A DNA stretch of 64,000 bases, from assembly GCF_002157855.1 (NCBI RefSeq), contig NZ_CP020880.1, forward strand, positions 2,294,001 to 2,358,000. The letters are read 5' to 3'. Below are positions 24,537-33,421 of this stretch, piece after piece (position 1 is the stretch's first letter; every line of letters begins with the position of its first letter). The position numbers and the translations under genes are program-made. Below the pieces are notes generated by a model. That model ran no database searches. It had not been told where the DNA came from and was given only the letters and a program-made list of their open reading frames with translations. This DNA comes from Sutcliffiella horikoshii (GTDB taxonomy: Bacteria; Bacillota; Bacilli; Bacillales; Bacillaceae_I).

Positions 24537-24724
24537 AATATCACCCCTTTTTTAAGGTTTATGTACGTCTTTAAAGATATATGTCTTACTCTCTATATTA
24601 ATCCATCAGGTTGGATAATTGCTATCTTTGTTTTCAAAAATTCCGAAAAAGTGCATATCAAAGTTCATGTGTGCATACATTGGGGACATAAGGACAAGCC
24701 GTCACAAATTAGGAGGAGATTAAT

Positions 24725-24883
24725 ATGAAGAACTATTTAGCAAGTTTAGAAAGATTGGGAGAAGAGGAAGTTTTATTGCCACTGTTAGATAAAATTTCGG
24801 ACAAACTAGTATTGGCGACTGCAATTATTGGAGGTCCATTTTTTATCTATTTGATCTTTCAATTCTCCACACTATTTTTCTAG
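24725..24883 (+). CDS. Small membrane protein, 52 aa
   Basis: ATG with a perfect AGGAGG eight bases upstream. The amphipathic N-terminal half (NYLASLERLGEEEVLLPLLD) is followed by one hydrophobic helix (LATAIIGGPFFIYLIFQF). The last 12 bases overlap the 3' end of the convergent gene. The strong ribosome site argues it is real; no family recognised. Confidence 0.6.
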   Translation: MKNYLASLERLGEEEVLLPLLDKISDKLVLATAIIGGPFFIYLIFQFSTLFF

Positions 24884-25579
24884 TTGACTATGTTTCTTGC
24901 CATCCATGTATTTTTTCAAATTCTTCATGACTAGATTCATCACTTCCATGTATTCTTCATCGCCGAAGATATCATACAGCACCTTATAATCATTATAGAC
25001 ATCTAGAAGTCCATCTATTATCCTTTGATATTCCTTGTTGTATTCTTCTTTTTTGAAATGTTTGTTTGATCCAGTCATCGGATTATACAACTCCAAGCTT
25101 GTATTTTCTTTGTTGAACATATAGGACAATCCAAGTTTGTGGATAAGTATTTCAGCATGTTCGTGATGGACAACCATTGTCAATTCTTCCTCTCCCGCTT
25201 CCAACCATTCCCCATCAGACAATCTAGTCAGTTCATAAATAATGTCTTCCCATGAGTCTTCTTTGTATCGCCATATTTCCGTGCGGAAACCGACTATTTT
25301 AAATAATTCTTTCCCATAACCTGCAACATGGACAATATCACCGATAAAATACATATACTTGATATCAAGTCGTTCGGTTACCAGCACTTTTCCCTCGTAT
25401 TCAGATACAAAGGCAAGTGTCTCTTCTTGATATAGCCCATCACTTGAATTTACTTCATATACGTACGCACCATCAATTTGCTTCATGTCCGTCACTTTAC
25501 CGACAGTTCCATAGATGGTGATGACGACAATGTCGCCGATTTTATATTTCGGTTTATTTGGTTTTTTGTTCTTCCCCAT
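24872..25579 (-). CDS. Uncharacterised protein, 235 aa, in the yodN position
   Basis: A soluble acidic protein. The N-terminal 90 residues contain a KOW/SH3-like pattern repeated twice: YKIGDIVVITIYGTVGKVTD and FIGDIVHVAGYGKELFKIVG. A conserved-looking WEDIIYELTRLSDGEWLEAGEEE follows, and a helical tail ends the protein. It lies between yozD and yozE, where B. subtilis has yodN, so it is probably the YodN counterpart by synteny. Function unknown. The start ATG 25579 has GGGGAG seven bases upstream. Confidence 0.65.
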   Translation of the reverse strand: MGKNKKPNKPKYKIGDIVVITIYGTVGKVTDMKQIDGAYVYEVNSSDGLYQEETLAFVSEYEGKVLVTERLDIKYMYFIGDIVHVAGYGKELFKIVGFRTEIWRYKEDSWEDIIYELTRLSDGEWLEAGEEELTMVVHHEHAEILIHKLGLSYMFNKENTSLELYNPMTGSNKHFKKEEYNKEYQRIIDGLLDVYNDYKVLYDIFGDEEYMEVMNLVMKNLKKYMDGKKHSQLEK

Positions 25580-25774
25580 ATAATTTCTCCCCATTTATCA
25601 CTGTGGCTTTAATAGTAATGTATTATATGCAGCAAGATGCCAACTCGCCAAAGTGTTAGGGCAAAAAGTGGTTGTACCGATGTGTTAATAGGCGGCCGTC
25701 CCTATTAATCTCATTCTCCATAAACGTAGAGAATAATAAAAAACGAGACTTAGGAATCGGTTATTGGCTAAACG

Positions 25775-25904
25775 ACGCTGTTCCTTTACGCAAATGGCGT
25801 CGCTTTCCGCGGGACGGTGCTTGAGCCTCCTCGCTGCGCTGTGGGGTCACAAGCTACCGTTACTCCCCCGCTGGAGTCTTTGCCATTTGCTCCAATTCAC
25901 AGCT
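25775..25904 (+). repeat. Dispersed repeat, half 1 (copy 2)
   Basis: About 130 bp sharing GCTGTTCCTTT-CGCAAATGGC, CTTGAGCCTCCTCGCTGCGCT and GCCATTTGCTCCAAT with copies at 21093 and 39277. It is followed 85 bp later by the inverted half. The 579-bp gap 25580-26158 otherwise holds nothing recognisable. Confidence 0.8.
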
Positions 25905-25989
25905 GAAAATCAGAGAACAGATGTTAGTGCTTTTACAGTTAATTAAGTTAGATGTTCGCACAAATCCTTTCGTTTATGGAGTACCTTAG

Positions 25990-26097
25990 TTGATTGTAGT
26001 GGAAGGCGCGCAGACGCCCGAGGGAGGAAGGGACAGGTGAGACCCCGGAAGGCGAAAGCCTGAGGAGGCTCACGGACCGCCCGGAACGGAAATCAAC
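25990..26097 (-). repeat. Dispersed repeat, half 2 (copy 2)
   Basis: 108 bp from TTGATTGTAGTGGAAGGCGC to CGGAAATCAAC including GGGACAGGTGAGACCCCGG and CTGAGGAGGCTCACGGACCG. It lies 18 bp beyond the yozE terminator and is homologous to the complement of half 1. Confidence 0.8.
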
Positions 26098-26114
26098 AGG
26101 ATTTAAACTTTTCT

Positions 26115-26149
26115 CAAAAAAAAATGCACCCTCATAAAAGGTGCATTTT
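26115..26149 (-). terminator. Rho-independent terminator of yozE
   Basis: On the minus strand AAAATGCACC pairs with GGTGCATTTT and is followed by a TTTTT run. Confidence 0.85.
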
Positions 26150-26158
26150 GCATAGCTA

Positions 26159-26377
26159 TTAAACATCTTCTTCGTATAGTTCCCAGGCTTTGTCGAAGGT
26201 AGACATGCTGTCTAAGTATTGGCCGTTCATTTCTAGATAGCTGCTGATTTCATGGTAGTCCTCTGAGTTTTTTGGAAAACTATGATCGTCGTAAGCATGA
26301 TTGGCAAATATACTGATGTCATCTTTTTTCAAAGCATGACGAAACTTCATTAAATAATGGTAAAACGACTTTCTCAA
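26159..26377 (-). CDS. yozE: YozE family SAM-like domain protein
   Basis: A 72-residue helical protein starting with TTG 26377. It matches YozE: KSFYHYLMKFRHALKKDDIS, then FANHAYDDHSFPKNSEDYHEI and MSTFDKAWELYE. The fold is SAM-like; the function is unknown. An upstream in-frame start adds residues unlike the family. It is downstream of yokU, as in B. subtilis. Confidence 0.85.
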   Translation of the reverse strand: MRKSFYHYLMKFRHALKKDDISIFANHAYDDHSFPKNSEDYHEISSYLEMNGQYLDSMSTFDKAWELYEEDV

Positions 26378-26438
26378 ACTGCATTCACACCCATTTTTTA
26401 CCCTCATTCTACATTAGAATGAGGGTAAAGGACAACCA

Positions 26439-26717
26439 TTAGCTTGAAAAGTCAAAGTAGTTTCTTTTTAACAATCGGGGTTTAGCCATAAGTTCTTTGT
26501 AACTGAGCTCTGCTTCTAATACCTTCGTGTTGATCAAAAACAATTGATCCTCTATTTCCTTCAAAGTTGTTTCTTCTTGATATTCCATACCGCAATCCCC
26601 ACAAATGACAGAGGGTGTTTCTGTTATAGTCACGGCTTTTGTTCCATCGGGCAGTTCCCAATAAACTGTACCGGATGAAGAGGTTGCTTGTGAGCTTTCA
26701 CACCAATTACATTTCAT
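26439..26717 (-). CDS. yokU: YokU family zinc-finger-like protein
   Basis: A 92-residue protein with two CxxC pairs (KCNWCES and VICGDCGMEY) likely binding zinc, followed by a helical tail, typical of YokU/YgiT-type MqsA-like N-terminal domains. It lies 11 bp after kamA and is probably cotranscribed. ATG 26717 with AGGAGGG six bases upstream is preferred to TTG 26720. Function unknown. Confidence 0.82.
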   Translation of the reverse strand: MKCNWCESSQATSSSGTVYWELPDGTKAVTITETPSVICGDCGMEYQEETTLKEIEDQLFLINTKVLEAELSYKELMAKPRLLKRNYFDFSS

Positions 26718-26728
26718 CAAGTACCCTC

Positions 26729-28150
26729 CTAACTTGATTCACTCTTGTTTTCTTCTTCTCCAACTATATATTTCTTCTGTTGGGCTTGGAATTTCTTTTC
26801 TTTTAATTCATCCCGTTTGTCGCGTTTATCTTTTAATGAAGAGTGTTCTGGGTTTGTTTCATAGTCCTTGCGTCGATTCAAACGATTTAATCCTTCTGGA
26901 ACAAGATTGAATTGGGAATCATTCATCAGTGCTGCAATCCCTATATTAGAACGCTTATCCTCCATGTTTGAATAAATTTCTCCAAAATAGGCTTCTGCTC
27001 TTCCTGGGACATAATTTTCTGGTTCCGGGTAAGTGGTGATAACGCCTTCGAAGTTCCTTAACACTACTTTGTTCGCACTTTGAGAGATAATATAATTCGG
27101 TTGTACAGCTATTTTACCACCGCCACCAGGGGCATCTACTACAAATGTCGGAACAGCATACCCGCTCGTATGTCCACGTAACCCTTCAATTATTTCAAGT
27201 CCCTTTGAAATTGGGGCCCTGAAATGTCCGATTCCTTCCGAAAGATCACATTGATAGATGTAGTAAGGTCTGACACGGATTTTGACAAGGTCGTGCATCA
27301 GTTTTTTCATGATTGGCACACTGTCATTGATCCCGGCCAAAATGACCGCTTGATTACCTACAGGTACACCTGCATTCACGAGCATTTCACAAGCGAGCTT
27401 AGACTCTTCTGTAATTTCAATAGAAGTATTAAAGTGAGTATTTAACCAGACAGGATGATATTTCTTTAAGATGTTGCAAAGGTTCTCTGTAATTCGTTGA
27501 GGAAAGACGACGGGTGCCCTTGTTCCTATCCGGATAATCTCAAGATGCGGAATGGCACGCAGGTTCTTTAAGATGTATTCAAGGATTTGGTCATTGATCA
27601 AAAGACCGTCTCCCCCAGAAATTAAACAATCTCTGATTTGGTCATTTGAAGCGATGTAAGCAATGGCGGCATCCAATTGTTTTTTTGGTACTCCCATTCC
27701 TATTTGGCCGGAGAACCTTCTGCGTGTACAGTACCGGCAATACATGGAGCACTGGTTGGTAACCAGAAACAAAACCCTATCTGGATAACGGTGCGTCAGG
27801 CCAGGGACTGGCGAATCTTCATCCTCATGAAGAGGATCTTCGAGATCGTATTTTGTTTTATAAATTTCTTTTGAAATTGGTACAGACTGCATCCGTATAG
27901 GACATCTAGGATCATCTGGATTCATTAACGAAGCGTAGTATGGCGTTATATTTAAAGGAATGGTTTTGGTGGAGATTTTTACCCCTTCCTCTTCTTCCGG
28001 TGTTAAATTAATGACTTTCTTTAAATCCTCAAGTGTTCGGATTGTATTGGTCAACTGCCATATCCAATCATTCCATTGTTCTTCTGTTACATCTTTCCAG
28101 AGTTCAAATTCACTCCAATGCCGTTTGGGCTTATATAGATCCATTTTCAT
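26729..28150 (-). CDS. kamA: L-lysine 2,3-aminomutase
   Basis: A 473-residue radical-SAM enzyme converting L-lysine to beta-lysine with PLP. The iron-sulfur motif CSMYCRYCTRRRF lies about residue 134 and the PLP-site glycine/lysine segment VDAPGGGGKIAVQPNY about residue 340. A charged C-terminal tail (KDKRDKRDELKEKKFQAQQ) is typical of Bacillus KamA. The promoter is an exact sigma-54 type, and the gene for an enhancer-binding activator lies directly upstream. In B. subtilis kamA is the last gene of a sporulation operon with yodTSRQP. Confidence 0.95.
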   Translation of the reverse strand: MKMDLYKPKRHWSEFELWKDVTEEQWNDWIWQLTNTIRTLEDLKKVINLTPEEEEGVKISTKTIPLNITPYYASLMNPDDPRCPIRMQSVPISKEIYKTKYDLEDPLHEDEDSPVPGLTHRYPDRVLFLVTNQCSMYCRYCTRRRFSGQIGMGVPKKQLDAAIAYIASNDQIRDCLISGGDGLLINDQILEYILKNLRAIPHLEIIRIGTRAPVVFPQRITENLCNILKKYHPVWLNTHFNTSIEITEESKLACEMLVNAGVPVGNQAVILAGINDSVPIMKKLMHDLVKIRVRPYYIYQCDLSEGIGHFRAPISKGLEIIEGLRGHTSGYAVPTFVVDAPGGGGKIAVQPNYIISQSANKVVLRNFEGVITTYPEPENYVPGRAEAYFGEIYSNMEDKRSNIGIAALMNDSQFNLVPEGLNRLNRRKDYETNPEHSSLKDKRDKRDELKEKKFQAQQKKYIVGEEENKSESS

Positions 28151-28175
28151 CTCTATCTCCTCCCTGTTCTACACC

Positions 28176-28192
28176 ATGCAATAACCGTGCCA
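28176..28192 (-). promoter_or_regulatory. Sigma-54 (-24/-12) promoter of kamA
   Basis: On the minus strand TGGCAC (28187-28192), five bases, TTGCAT (28176-28181) match the sigma-54 consensus exactly. The position is 25 bp before the kamA start. Confidence 0.85.
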
Positions 28193-28246
28193 ACTACGCT
28201 GATGCCCAGTTATTACTTATATATGTAGAATAGGAGAAACTTGTTA

Positions 28247-29659
28247 TTAATCTGCATGCCGGATTTCCGGCACTTTAGTAGCACTAGATTTCTCTTCCAG
28301 TTTAGCCAGTTTGTATTGAAGGGTCTGACGAGGAATGTCCAAGATCTTTGCGGCTTTCATTACGTTCCCATTTGTCTGATCCATGGCATTTCGGATCATA
28401 GATTCTTCTGTCTTCTGTAATTCTGTCCTTAATGAACCCAAACTTTTTAAGGTTGAAGCTCTCTGCTTTATTTTGTTCAACTTTGCAGGAAGATGTTTAG
28501 TAGATATGGTTTCACTTTTTGATTTTAATAGGACATATTCTATCGTATTGATTAATTCTCTTACATTACCTGGCCAATGATAAGAACCAAAGATTTCTTC
28601 AATTACCTTAGGCAACAGATAAGAAATTCTGGTTTGTAATTTCTTTTGCAATAGAAGGCTTATATCATGAGGTCGTTCCCTTAATGGTGGGATATATATC
28701 GGGCAAGTGTTCAATCGATAATACAAGTCTGCTCTAAATGATCCATTCTCTACACAGGTCTCGGGAGACTCATTCATTGCAGTGATAATCCTGACATCCA
28801 CTTTAATCGTAGTCGTTCCTCCAACTCTCCTTATGGATCCATCTTCAAGGACTCGCAGCAGTTTGGCCTGCAGTTCTAACGGCATGGAATTCATTTCATC
28901 AAGGAATAAGGTTCCCCCCGTTGCCAGCTCAAAAAGTCCTTTGCGGTCAACTGCACCGGTGTAACTGCCTTTTTCCGTACCAAACAGAATGCTTTCTAGC
29001 AATGTAGCCGGTATCGCTCCACAATTTTGCGCAATAAATGGTCCGTGTTTTCTAAGAGATTGATGATGAATCCCTTGTGCAATGATTTCCTTTCCTGTCC
29101 CTGTTTCACCCCAAATAACAACAGGTAATAGTGAGGATGCAAATAACATGGCGTCTTGGAGCATAGATATACAATCCGGATCATCCGTGATGAAGTTATC
29201 TAATGTGTAGGTGGCTTGGAAAGGTAAGAACTTCTTTGCTCCTTCTGATTTATTAATTTTCGCTTGCAAGTCCATCAGTTTATTAGATAGTGTGTTTAAA
29301 TGTCCATAATTTTTGGCAATTTCCACTGCTCCTAATAAATTTTCCCCGTTTAGAATTGGGATGGTAGTGTTCACCGTTTCAAGTAATTGCCCTTTTCTAT
29401 TTTCATATCGTTGATTTTCATGATAGATTGGCTTTTTCGTTTTCAGTACTTTCAACAACGTACTGGTTTCCTCCGTCAAGGAAGGGAAAACATGTAAAAG
29501 ATGTTTTCCTAGTACTTCCTCTACGTTCATGCCATCGTAGCCCGCTGCCACCTTGTTATAATAAATGGTGATACCGTCTTTATCTACAGCGTGAATGGCT
29601 TCATCAATTCCATCTAAAATAGCGATAAGCATCTCTTTAGATAGTGTATGTGTTTGCAT
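28247..29659 (-). CDS. Sigma-54-dependent activator with PAS domain (KamR-like)
   Basis: An approximately 470-residue enhancer-binding protein. An N-terminal PAS domain (about residues 5-115; GIDEAIHAVDKDGITIYYN) is followed by an AAA+ domain with Walker A GETGTGKE, the sigma-54-contact loop GSYTGA (a variant of GAFTGA), Walker B GGTLFLDEM and the RxDLYYRLN sensor, and a C-terminal Fis-type helix-turn-helix (NVMKAAKILDIPRQTLQYKL). It ends about 80 bp upstream of kamA, which has a sigma-54 promoter, so it should activate kamA. It is tightly linked to ablB. Confidence 0.92.
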   Translation of the reverse strand: MQTHTLSKEMLIAILDGIDEAIHAVDKDGITIYYNKVAAGYDGMNVEEVLGKHLLHVFPSLTEETSTLLKVLKTKKPIYHENQRYENRKGQLLETVNTTIPILNGENLLGAVEIAKNYGHLNTLSNKLMDLQAKINKSEGAKKFLPFQATYTLDNFITDDPDCISMLQDAMLFASSLLPVVIWGETGTGKEIIAQGIHHQSLRKHGPFIAQNCGAIPATLLESILFGTEKGSYTGAVDRKGLFELATGGTLFLDEMNSMPLELQAKLLRVLEDGSIRRVGGTTTIKVDVRIITAMNESPETCVENGSFRADLYYRLNTCPIYIPPLRERPHDISLLLQKKLQTRISYLLPKVIEEIFGSYHWPGNVRELINTIEYVLLKSKSETISTKHLPAKLNKIKQRASTLKSLGSLRTELQKTEESMIRNAMDQTNGNVMKAAKILDIPRQTLQYKLAKLEEKSSATKVPEIRHAD

Positions 29660-29671
29660 GTACAGCACCGC

Positions 29672-30559
29672 CTATTTCTCGGCATTCTGTGCCGGTTTTT
29701 GGGCATTATTGAGCGAAAGATCTTTACTCCACACATTCATATCTTCAATCTTATCGAAAATATAACAGTTATTTTTCAATCTTCCTTTATACGTGTAGTC
29801 GAGATTGTGCAAGACAGCATTCATCCCGAATGAAAGCGCCCTGGCAATCGAATAGCTGCAATAAATTTGCCTTTTCACTAATTCCGCTTCAAGTTCACGA
29901 ATGAGAGTGTTCATGTAACCGCCTTTACGTTTGGAAGGCAATGTCGCACAGTCCGTAATTTCGGCATTTCTATATGTTTCGTTCATTTCCGCAGAGGCAG
30001 CCGCTATGATTTCTCCTTTTTCCTCCAAAAGCATAAAGAGAGTATTACTTTCCATTTGTTCGATAATAAAATTTGGATCTTCAATTGGCACAGGATAGAT
30101 TGGGAAAACATCTTTGTAAAATAAGGATAAAGCTTGAGCATCTGATGTCTTTGCCACACGTAACGTTAAATTCGAATCAAGCAGTACATCCTTTTGATTT
30201 TTCTTTTGCCAAACCGAATCAAGGATACTATCTTCCTCACACCATCTATCACTGTTATATCGATCAACCTTCCTGTATTTGCACAAAAAATACCCATCTC
30301 CACCAAGAAAGTATCCAGGAACAGAAGCTTCCAATAGAAATCCTCTTTCCATCAGTGTGCTTACATTTTCTTTTCTCGATTTTATAATTATTTTCTCCAC
30401 AAATGGCTGCTTGCTCCATTCCTCAATCCTTTCAATGATTTGCTTTATATTCCCTCTGAAATCTTCTATTTTCAGTCTTTTATTATAATAATCCTCATAT
30501 GCGCCCACATAAATGGCTTCATTTTTTATCCATATGGTTTTACCTGATTTTGTACTCAT
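29672..30559 (-). CDS. ablB: Beta-lysine N-acetyltransferase (AblB/YodP)
   Basis: A 295-residue protein with a C-terminal GNAT fold (about residues 135-275: RVAKTSDAQALSLFYKDVFP, then ITDCATLPSKRKGGYMNTLI as the acetyl-CoA loop) and an N-terminal AblB-specific region. It is expected to acetylate beta-lysine made by KamA. Ribosome site AGGAGGGGG precedes ATG 30559. The sigma-54 activator begins about a dozen bases after its stop. The upstream neighbour is a germinant receptor operon, which separates it from yodQ. Confidence 0.88.
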   Translation of the reverse strand: MSTKSGKTIWIKNEAIYVGAYEDYYNKRLKIEDFRGNIKQIIERIEEWSKQPFVEKIIIKSRKENVSTLMERGFLLEASVPGYFLGGDGYFLCKYRKVDRYNSDRWCEEDSILDSVWQKKNQKDVLLDSNLTLRVAKTSDAQALSLFYKDVFPIYPVPIEDPNFIIEQMESNTLFMLLEEKGEIIAAASAEMNETYRNAEITDCATLPSKRKGGYMNTLIRELEAELVKRQIYCSYSIARALSFGMNAVLHNLDYTYKGRLKNNCYIFDKIEDMNVWSKDLSLNNAQKPAQNAEK

Positions 30560-30620
30560 TGTATCCCCCCTCCTAATTCAATTCGTCATCGAACAGGAAA
30601 TTCCCCCATTTATTTCTTTT

Positions 30621-31832
30621 CTATTGACCAGAAACTGGTTCATCTGTTAAAAAGCTCTTGTTTCGTATTCCAGAACGTTTGATGCGGTAATCTGCACGGA
30701 CCTCCACTTCCGCTTCTGAAAAAACTTCGTCCCATTCATCTTCAACCTTTTTAAACTTCTTTGGTGATGTACGATAATATACCTCCCCAAACCCAAAAAT
30801 ATCAGCTTTATAATCATGTTGCATTTTTTGAATGGTTGCCAAAATCTTTTCTTCTATATACTTATTTAAGGCATCTTCATGATTTTCATATGTTTTTATT
30901 TTTTCTAGGTTTTGATGACATTGGGTTCCTTGTATTTTTGCTTCTCCACTAATATTCACTTTTATTTTCACACCAGAAGCTTCTTCTATCGTTTTCACAT
31001 CTGAATGGGAATGGATAATGCGGATATCTAGAAAATTGTCCTCTTCCTCATTGCCTTCTTCATAACATGGCACAGTTAGACTGGTCCTGCTAAGCCCTTG
31101 TGTCCAGAGGTAATCTCTTGCTTCTTAACGAGATAAAAACCCAATCAGTTTGTCTTTTTTAAAAACAGAAAGACCCGAGATGACAACAGTGGAATCAAGC
31201 TCCGTCTTCGAATTTTGTTCAATATTCTTCCCAGCTTCCGGCTTTCCTTGTATGGAAACAGCACTTGTCACCGGATGTCGTCCATTTGAAGTAAGAGAGG
31301 AAATAAAATCTGTAAGGCGCACATACGGGTCCCCGCCCCATTCTTCTAAGTACACCTCAATTTGTTTATGAACTTTAATAGAAGGTACCAATTCTAACGG
31401 ATAGGTTGTTTTTACGATATCAGAGGCTTTAGTACCTCTAGATATCAGGATGTTAAAGTCATTGCGGAATTCTCCCGTCCTTTCTAAGAAATCCAATACA
31501 TCACCTACTCCATCTTTAGCAAGTAATTCATCAATTACAATGATTCTAGTGTGAGAATAGATTAGTTTTCTAGAAAGTCCGACATTCATTCTTTCTGAGA
31601 GTTCCGCAAGTGAGTTCCCTTCCTCTTGAAAAGTAATGACAGGTGTTCCGCTACCAGGCTGGTCAGCGGAAAGTTGCGGGGCGTTTATCGTCTCGACAGT
31701 GACTCGGAATTTTGCATTTTCTCCCTTTTCGATTGCAATGCCTGTGACGATGGAAATTTCATTAAGCTCGACTTTGTCCCAACATCCAGTTAATAACGCT
31801 AAGACAGAGCAAATACATAACCTTTTCTTCAT
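30621..31832 (-). pseudogene. Germinant receptor C subunit (GerC) with in-frame stop codon
   Basis: A lipoprotein (lipobox ALLTGC) of the GerC/PF05504 family. Residues 1-235 (31125-31832) end at a TAA at 31125-31127 right after KDKLIGFLSR. The same frame continues without another stop as EARDYLWTQGLSRTSLTVPC and on to the normal C-terminal end at 30621 (residues about 237-403, with ADIFGFGEVYYRTSPKKF). Joined, the length is normal for GerC. A single nonsense mutation is therefore the only damage visible. Readthrough or a sequencing error are alternatives. The ATG overlaps the A-subunit stop. Confidence 0.85.
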
Positions 31833-33421
31833 GAGAAATTCCCCTTATCTTGTGATGGGCCAGTGTTGTTTCCTTGATCAGTAGTTTTCTTCGTATGTTT
31901 GGGTTTTAAATAGGAAGGCCGGGTAATATTATCCCAAACAGGCATTCTGACAAAAACATCTTTCTGATCTTCCAATAGGAGAGGAGCCACTGGAGCCAGA
32001 TACGGCACACCATATGATCGTAAACCCGTTAAATGGATAACCATGATGACAACCAAAAGAAGTACCCCGTACAACCCGATCAATGCACCCATTAAGATAA
32101 AGGCAAACCTTAAAATCCTCGTAGCAATGGAAAAGTTATATATAGGGGAAACAAAGCTTGCAATTGCTGTTAAAGCGACAATAATAATCAAAACGCTTGA
32201 AACCAATCCCGCTTCCACAGCTGCTTGTCCAATTACCAATGCACCAACAATGGAAACCGTCTGCCCAACGGCCCTTGGCATTCTGACCCCAGCTTCCCTT
32301 AACACCTCAAAAGTAAGTTCCATCAAAAGTATTTCGATTACTGCCGGAAAAGGCACTCCCTCCCTTTGAGCTTGGACACTAATTAAGAGCGACGTGGGAA
32401 TTAGCTCGTGATGATAGGTAGATATGGCTACATACAAGGATGGCAACAACAAAGAAAGCATAAATGACACATAACGGATAAGCCTGATGAAAGAAGCCAT
32501 AAAAAAAGGTTGATAATAATCTTCCGTTGAAATAAAAAAATCCGTGAATACGGTAGGCACACTTAAAGCAAAAGGACTTCCATCCACTAACACTGCTACC
32601 TTTCCCTCAATAAGGTTCGCCGCAATATTATCTGGTCTTTCCGTGTTATAAGTAAGCGGAAAAGGTGTCATTGATTTATCTGTCAGGTATTCCTCGATGT
32701 TCCCACTATCAAAAAGACCAACTACATTTACCTTTTCTATCCGGCTCTTCACTTCCTGTACTAGATCCTCGTTGGTAATGTTTTTTATATACCCTACCAC
32801 TACCGCCGTTTTTGTATCCTGTCCTACACGGTACTGTTCAAAACAAAGGTTGGGATTGCGGATTCTGCGTCTGATCAAACTAATATTTGTATTCATTGTT
32901 TCTGTAAAGCTGTCCTTAGGTCCCCTGATGATTGTTTGGGTACTTGGCTCTGATACGCTTCTTTTTTCAATGCTTCCCAAATTGATACATAAAGCTTTCT
33001 CTATCCCATCGATAACGATGACTGCATACCCATTGAGAAGTTTCCAAAAAATCTGATGATAATTCTCAGCAAATTTATATGGAACAGAAGCAAAGTATTC
33101 TTTTCTAAACTCTTCTAAATTCCCAGTCTGGAAAACCGTGTCAGATCCTTCTGCTGCAACGAGCGGCTCGAAAATTTCTTCAGTTAATCTGTCTTTTGAA
33201 ATTAACGTATCGAAATAATAAGCAATGGCATCCCTTTTTCCAACTACTAAAGTAGAATAATGAAAATCAATGGAAAGTGAAAATTCTTTTTGTATGATTT
33301 CGTCATTATCCTTTAGTGATTGCAGTAGTGGTTCTGAAGTTTCTTCCTCAGAATATATCTCTTTATCCGTAGAACTGATATTCTCACTTTCCCCTAATAG
33401 AATTTTTTTCAGCTTTCCCAT
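31829..33421 (-). CDS. Germinant receptor A subunit (GerA family)
   Basis: A 530-residue GerA-family inner-membrane protein of spores. The hydrophilic N-terminal domain (about residues 1-290, with FDSGNIEEYLTDKSMTPFPL and KVAVLVDGSPFALSVPTVF) is followed by about five membrane helices (SLLLPSLYVAISTYHHELIP and the conserved REGVPFPAVIEILLMELTFE). With B and C subunits it forms a nutrient receptor or ion channel. It overlaps the B gene by 13 bp and the C gene by 4 bp. AAGGAG precedes the start. Confidence 0.92.
   Translation of the reverse strand: MGKLKKILLGESENISSTDKEIYSEEETSEPLLQSLKDNDEIIQKEFSLSIDFHYSTLVVGKRDAIAYYFDTLISKDRLTEEIFEPLVAAEGSDTVFQTGNLEEFRKEYFASVPYKFAENYHQIFWKLLNGYAVIVIDGIEKALCINLGSIEKRSVSEPSTQTIIRGPKDSFTETMNTNISLIRRRIRNPNLCFEQYRVGQDTKTAVVVGYIKNITNEDLVQEVKSRIEKVNVVGLFDSGNIEEYLTDKSMTPFPLTYNTERPDNIAANLIEGKVAVLVDGSPFALSVPTVFTDFFISTEDYYQPFFMASFIRLIRYVSFMLSLLLPSLYVAISTYHHELIPTSLLISVQAQREGVPFPAVIEILLMELTFEVLREAGVRMPRAVGQTVSIVGALVIGQAAVEAGLVSSVLIIIVALTAIASFVSPIYNFSIATRILRFAFILMGALIGLYGVLLLVVIMVIHLTGLRSYGVPYLAPVAPLLLEDQKDVFVRMPVWDNITRPSYLKPKHTKKTTDQGNNTGPSQDKGNFS

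Noticed and set aside
25764-26166. ORFs inside the repeat pair (60 and 72 codons)
   Set aside because: They coincide with dispersed repeat halves that occur at other places in other frames, so the open frames are due to the high GC of the repeat.
26398-26430. Terminator after yokU
   Set aside because: ACCCTCATTCTA and its complement form a good hairpin, but on the minus strand it is followed by A residues, not T, so I did not call it a terminator.
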